Shown here piece after piece: positions 45,108 through 47,383 of a stretch of DNA of 47,383 nt. The translations under genes and the position numbers were made by a program. The notes under the pieces are model-generated. The model searched no databases and was not told the origin of the DNA. It worked only from the letters and a program-made list of their open reading frames with translations. This stretch comes from Anaerolineae bacterium (GTDB taxonomy: Bacteria > Chloroflexota > Anaerolineae > 4572-78 > J111): contig JAHDWA010000069.1 of NCBI GenBank assembly GCA_023382535.1, forward strand, positions 1-47,383, read 5' to 3'. Every line of letters begins with the position of its first letter. Position 1 is the first letter of the stretch.

Positions 45108-46524
45108 TCTCATTGCCCTACTGCCTCTGCTTGTTTTAGCCCTGGCAGCGCTGATCGTCATGCTGGCGATTGCTTTTTACCGGCGACATGGCCTGGCTTT
45201 TGGCCTGGCTGTGGCCGGGTTGGGGCTGAGCTTTGCCAGTCTGTTGATCGTCGCTCCGCTCCTGCCGCGCCGGGTCAGTTCACTGGTGATTGTTGATGCC
45301 TACGGCCTGTTTTACCTGGGCCTGATCCTGGCCGCCGGCCTGGCCGTGGCCCTGCTGGCTTATGGCTATTTAAGGCAGCATCCCGACCAGCCCGAAGAAT
45401 TTTATCTGCTCTTACTGCTGGCGACGCTGGGCGCGGCGGTTCTGGTGATCAGCGATCACTTTGTCTCTTTTTTCCTGGGTCTGGAAATCCTGAGCGTCTC
45501 GCTCTACACATTAATCGCCTATGTGCGGGCCAATCCCTTTAACCTGGAGGCCGGCTTTAAATACTTGATCCTGGCCGGCGCTTCGTCGGCTTTCCTCTTA
45601 TTTGGCATGGCTCTGATCTACGCTGCCCTGGGCACAATGGAGTTTAGCCGCATGGCCGAGTTTGAGCCGTCTGAGAACATTTTGCTGCTAACCGGGCTGG
45701 CGATGACGGTGATTGGCATCGGCTTTAAACTGGCAGTGGTCCCTTTCCACATGTGGACTCCCGACGTTTACGAGGGCGCACCGGCCCCGGTCACGGCCCT
45801 GATCGCCACTGTCTCCAAGGGGGCGATGCTGGCGCTCCTGCTGCGATATTTTACGGCGGTAAACGGCTACGCTTACGATTCGGTCGTGCTGGTCTTTACC
45901 GTCATTGCCGTCGCTTCGATGTTGGGTGGCAGCCTGCTGGCCCTGCTCCAGACCAACGTAAAGCGTATCCTGGCTTACTCCTCGATTGCTCACCTTGGCT
46001 ATATGCTGGTCGCATTCCTGGCCGGCGGCGCTCTGGCCGTTTCGGCCATCACTTACTACCTGGCTGCCTATTTTGTGACCACTCTCAGCGCTTTTGGGGT
46101 GGTTACTGTCCTCTCCGGCCCGGAGCGGGAAGCGGATACCCTGGCCGATTACCGAGCTTTGTTTTGGCGGCGGCCCGGGTTAGCGGGCCTGTTTACAGCG
46201 GCCTTGCTGTCCCTGGCCGGGATGCCGCTGACCGCCGGCTTTGTGGGCAAGTTTTACGTAGTCGCCGCCGGCATTAACGCGGCTCAATGGGTACTGGTGG
46301 GCAGCCTGGTCGCCAGCAGCGCGATCAGTATCTTTTTTTATCTGAGAATTGTGGTGGCGCTGTATTCTGCCCCAGCGGAGGGCGAGCCGCTGCCGCTGGC
46401 CGCTTCGCTGACCCTGGCCGGCGGTACGGCCCTGAGTTTACTCGCCCTGCTGCTGTTCTGGCTGGGCATCTACCCGGCCCCCTTTATTGAGGCAATCCAG
46501 ACCATGGTTGCCAGCATTGGGTGA
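45094..46524 (+). CDS. nuoN: NADH-quinone oxidoreductase subunit N
   Basis: A 476-residue antiporter-like pump subunit, the one nearest to NuoK. Helix and loop landmarks KLAVVPFHMWTPDVYEGAPAPVTALIATVSKGAM and NVKRILAYSSIAHLGYMLVA are intact. The length is close to E. coli NuoN (about 485). The SD GAGGTG lies 5 nt before the ATG inside nuoM. It is the last gene of the operon and is followed by a hairpin at 46604-46642. Confidence 0.97.
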   Translation: MTLTDLIALLPLLVLALAALIVMLAIAFYRRHGLAFGLAVAGLGLSFASLLIVAPLLPRRVSSLVIVDAYGLFYLGLILAAGLAVALLAYGYLRQHPDQPEEFYLLLLLATLGAAVLVISDHFVSFFLGLEILSVSLYTLIAYVRANPFNLEAGFKYLILAGASSAFLLFGMALIYAALGTMEFSRMAEFEPSENILLLTGLAMTVIGIGFKLAVVPFHMWTPDVYEGAPAPVTALIATVSKGAMLALLLRYFTAVNGYAYDSVVLVFTVIAVASMLGGSLLALLQTNVKRILAYSSIAHLGYMLVAFLAGGALAVSAITYYLAAYFVTTLSAFGVVTVLSGPEREADTLADYRALFWRRPGLAGLFTAALLSLAGMPLTAGFVGKFYVVAAGINAAQWVLVGSLVASSAISIFFYLRIVVALYSAPAEGEPLPLAASLTLAGGTALSLLALLLFWLGIYPAPFIEAIQTMVASIG

Positions 46525-46603
46525 GACAAATCAATTATCTCCCAATGATCTTCCCTGGGGACCGAGAGCACATATAAAGTTTGTGAGAAGTTTACCCTAT
46601 AGA

Positions 46604-46642
46604 GGCGATTTCCCCAGGCCAATAGGCACAGGGGAAATCGCC
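46604..46642. terminator. Hairpin between nuoN and the DUF998 gene
   Basis: A perfect 12-bp stem (GGCGATTTCCCC at 46604-46615, its complement at 46631-46642) with a 15-nt loop sits between convergent genes. No T-tract on either strand, so a terminator or mRNA 3'-end stem is likely but not certain. Confidence 0.6.
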
Positions 46643-46650
46643 AGAAAAGT

Positions 46651-47304
46651 TCAGCGTTGTGGTTCCTGCCCGTGTAACTGGTCTGCCCAGCGGGCGGTTG
46701 TGATCAGCCATACGCAGTAGGCTACCACCAGAAACCGGTTGGGCCAGCCCGCCAGCACCTCCGGACCGAACTCGCCGCCACTCCGGGAAAGTCCAATAAA
46801 CACAGCCGCAAACATCAACACCAGGGTGGTCCAGGTCAGATGAGCCGTCCCCAACAGCCATCGCCGGGCTGAGAACCAGGCCGGATTGCGGACCAGACTG
46901 ATACTGATCAGTACCGCCGCAACCGGCAGGCTGGGCATGCCAATGATTGCCGCCAGCCCGTGTAGGTTGTGACGAGCGTCGAAGACGGCGGCCAAGCTCA
47001 TGCCCACTGCCGCCAGGAGGAGGAAGCCCAGCCCGATTTTGCCGCCAACCTTCCAGATGTGCGGCTTGATCGCGAAGAACAAAGTGATGCAACTGAGTGC
47101 CCAGGTCAGAAACATGAGCGCCAAGACCCAGCCGTAGCGGCCGAGCGCATACTCGCTGACCATCCGCCACGAAGGATCGAGCTCCGGGCTAAGGATGTGC
47201 AGAGCGACCAGCAAAACCAGTGCCGTGGCGGCTGCCGCAATTGACCAGCGGGCCACCGGCAGAGAGCGCGCCGGCCTGGTTGTGGTTGAAATTACATTTT
47301 GCAT
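46651..47304 (-). CDS. DUF998-like membrane protein
   Basis: A 217-residue integral membrane protein with about six helices. The first loop LHILSPELDPSWRMVSEYALGRYG is the signature I associate with DUF998 proteins, and DARHNLHGLAAIIGMPSLPVAAVLIS in the middle supports it. The function is unknown. There is no signal peptide beyond TM1. An AAAGGAG site lies 6 nt before the ATG. It runs convergent to the complex I operon and is not part of it. Confidence 0.8.
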   Translation of the reverse strand: MQNVISTTTRPARSLPVARWSIAAAATALVLLVALHILSPELDPSWRMVSEYALGRYGWVLALMFLTWALSCITLFFAIKPHIWKVGGKIGLGFLLLAAVGMSLAAVFDARHNLHGLAAIIGMPSLPVAAVLISISLVRNPAWFSARRWLLGTAHLTWTTLVLMFAAVFIGLSRSGGEFGPEVLAGWPNRFLVVAYCVWLITTARWADQLHGQEPQR

Positions 47305-47383
47305 GATTTTCTCCTTTACCCATGCAATGATTAGTTACCAAAATTTAGGCCAAAATAGTGGCAACGAACTTGCATAAATAGGG

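Noticed and set aside
31593..46524. Possible link of the ChbG-type deacetylase to the nuo operon
   Set aside because: A strong terminator at 31381-31416 and a separate promoter lie between them.
1..47383. CRISPR arrays, tRNA or rRNA genes, prophage or transposase genes
   Set aside because: None was recognised on either strand. The three-copy element has too few copies and the wrong layout for CRISPR.

Overview
The window looks like a chromosomal segment of a free-living member of the Chloroflexota, probably an Anaerolineae-like lineage. The pointers are large secreted proteins with SBBP, PA14, beta-helix and dockerin modules, a secreted protein ending in a YLPLIFK-type tail, STAND ATPases fused to surface modules, a GT-C mannosyltransferase-like enzyme, an MttB-like methyltransferase and a GC-rich, GGC/GCC-heavy codon style. 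This taxonomic call is an inference from gene content. I see no rRNA, tRNA, CRISPR array, phage or transposase gene.

Layout. 1-4535: a translationally coupled pair, a SIR2-like effector followed by a 1106-residue membrane STAND NTPase. The outer part of the second protein carries a protease fold without its catalytic residues and a glycoside-hydrolase-like domain. This is the best candidate for an undescribed system. 4811-7957: a secreted beta-helix protein. 8082-11539: a leftward cluster of a Cof-type HAD phosphatase, an M3 oligoendopeptidase and a J-domain-like coiled-coil protein. 11811-13349: an MttB/COG5598 methyltransferase behind a good sigma70-type promoter. 13406-18825: two large cell-envelope proteins (SBBP/propeller/dockerin and a PA14 lipoprotein).

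19039-30054: a long leftward regulatory and accessory region. It holds a NarL-type response regulator and its 1064-residue sensor kinase, a baeRF-like protein, two stand-alone receivers, a GT-C glycosyltransferase, a DOT1-like methyltransferase and hypothetical genes. Three copies of a constant-length 94-95 bp intergenic element lie here. Each has a central stem and two GTCA-N2-TGAC dyads 21-22 bp apart, and none is explained by the genes. 30419-31276: a ChbG/YdjC-type deacetylase with its own terminator.

31593-46524: a complete 13-gene respiratory complex I operon, nuoA-B-CD-E-F-G-H-I-J-K-L-M-N. NuoC and NuoD are fused, and several subunits resemble Escherichia-type proteins closely, which suggests operon-scale transfer into or between phyla. 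Palindromic repeats sit at three junctions in the operon, and two of them are translated into extra C-terminal tails on NuoE and NuoM. The window ends with a leftward DUF998-like membrane protein (46651-47304).

How the parts work together: complex I takes electrons from NADH through NuoE/F/G to the NuoB/CD/I quinone site and pumps ions through NuoH/L/M/N. The kinase-regulator pair and the receivers form a signalling cluster of unknown output. The SIR2-STAND pair probably links an event at the cell surface to NAD+ depletion or another SIR2 effector activity inside the cell.
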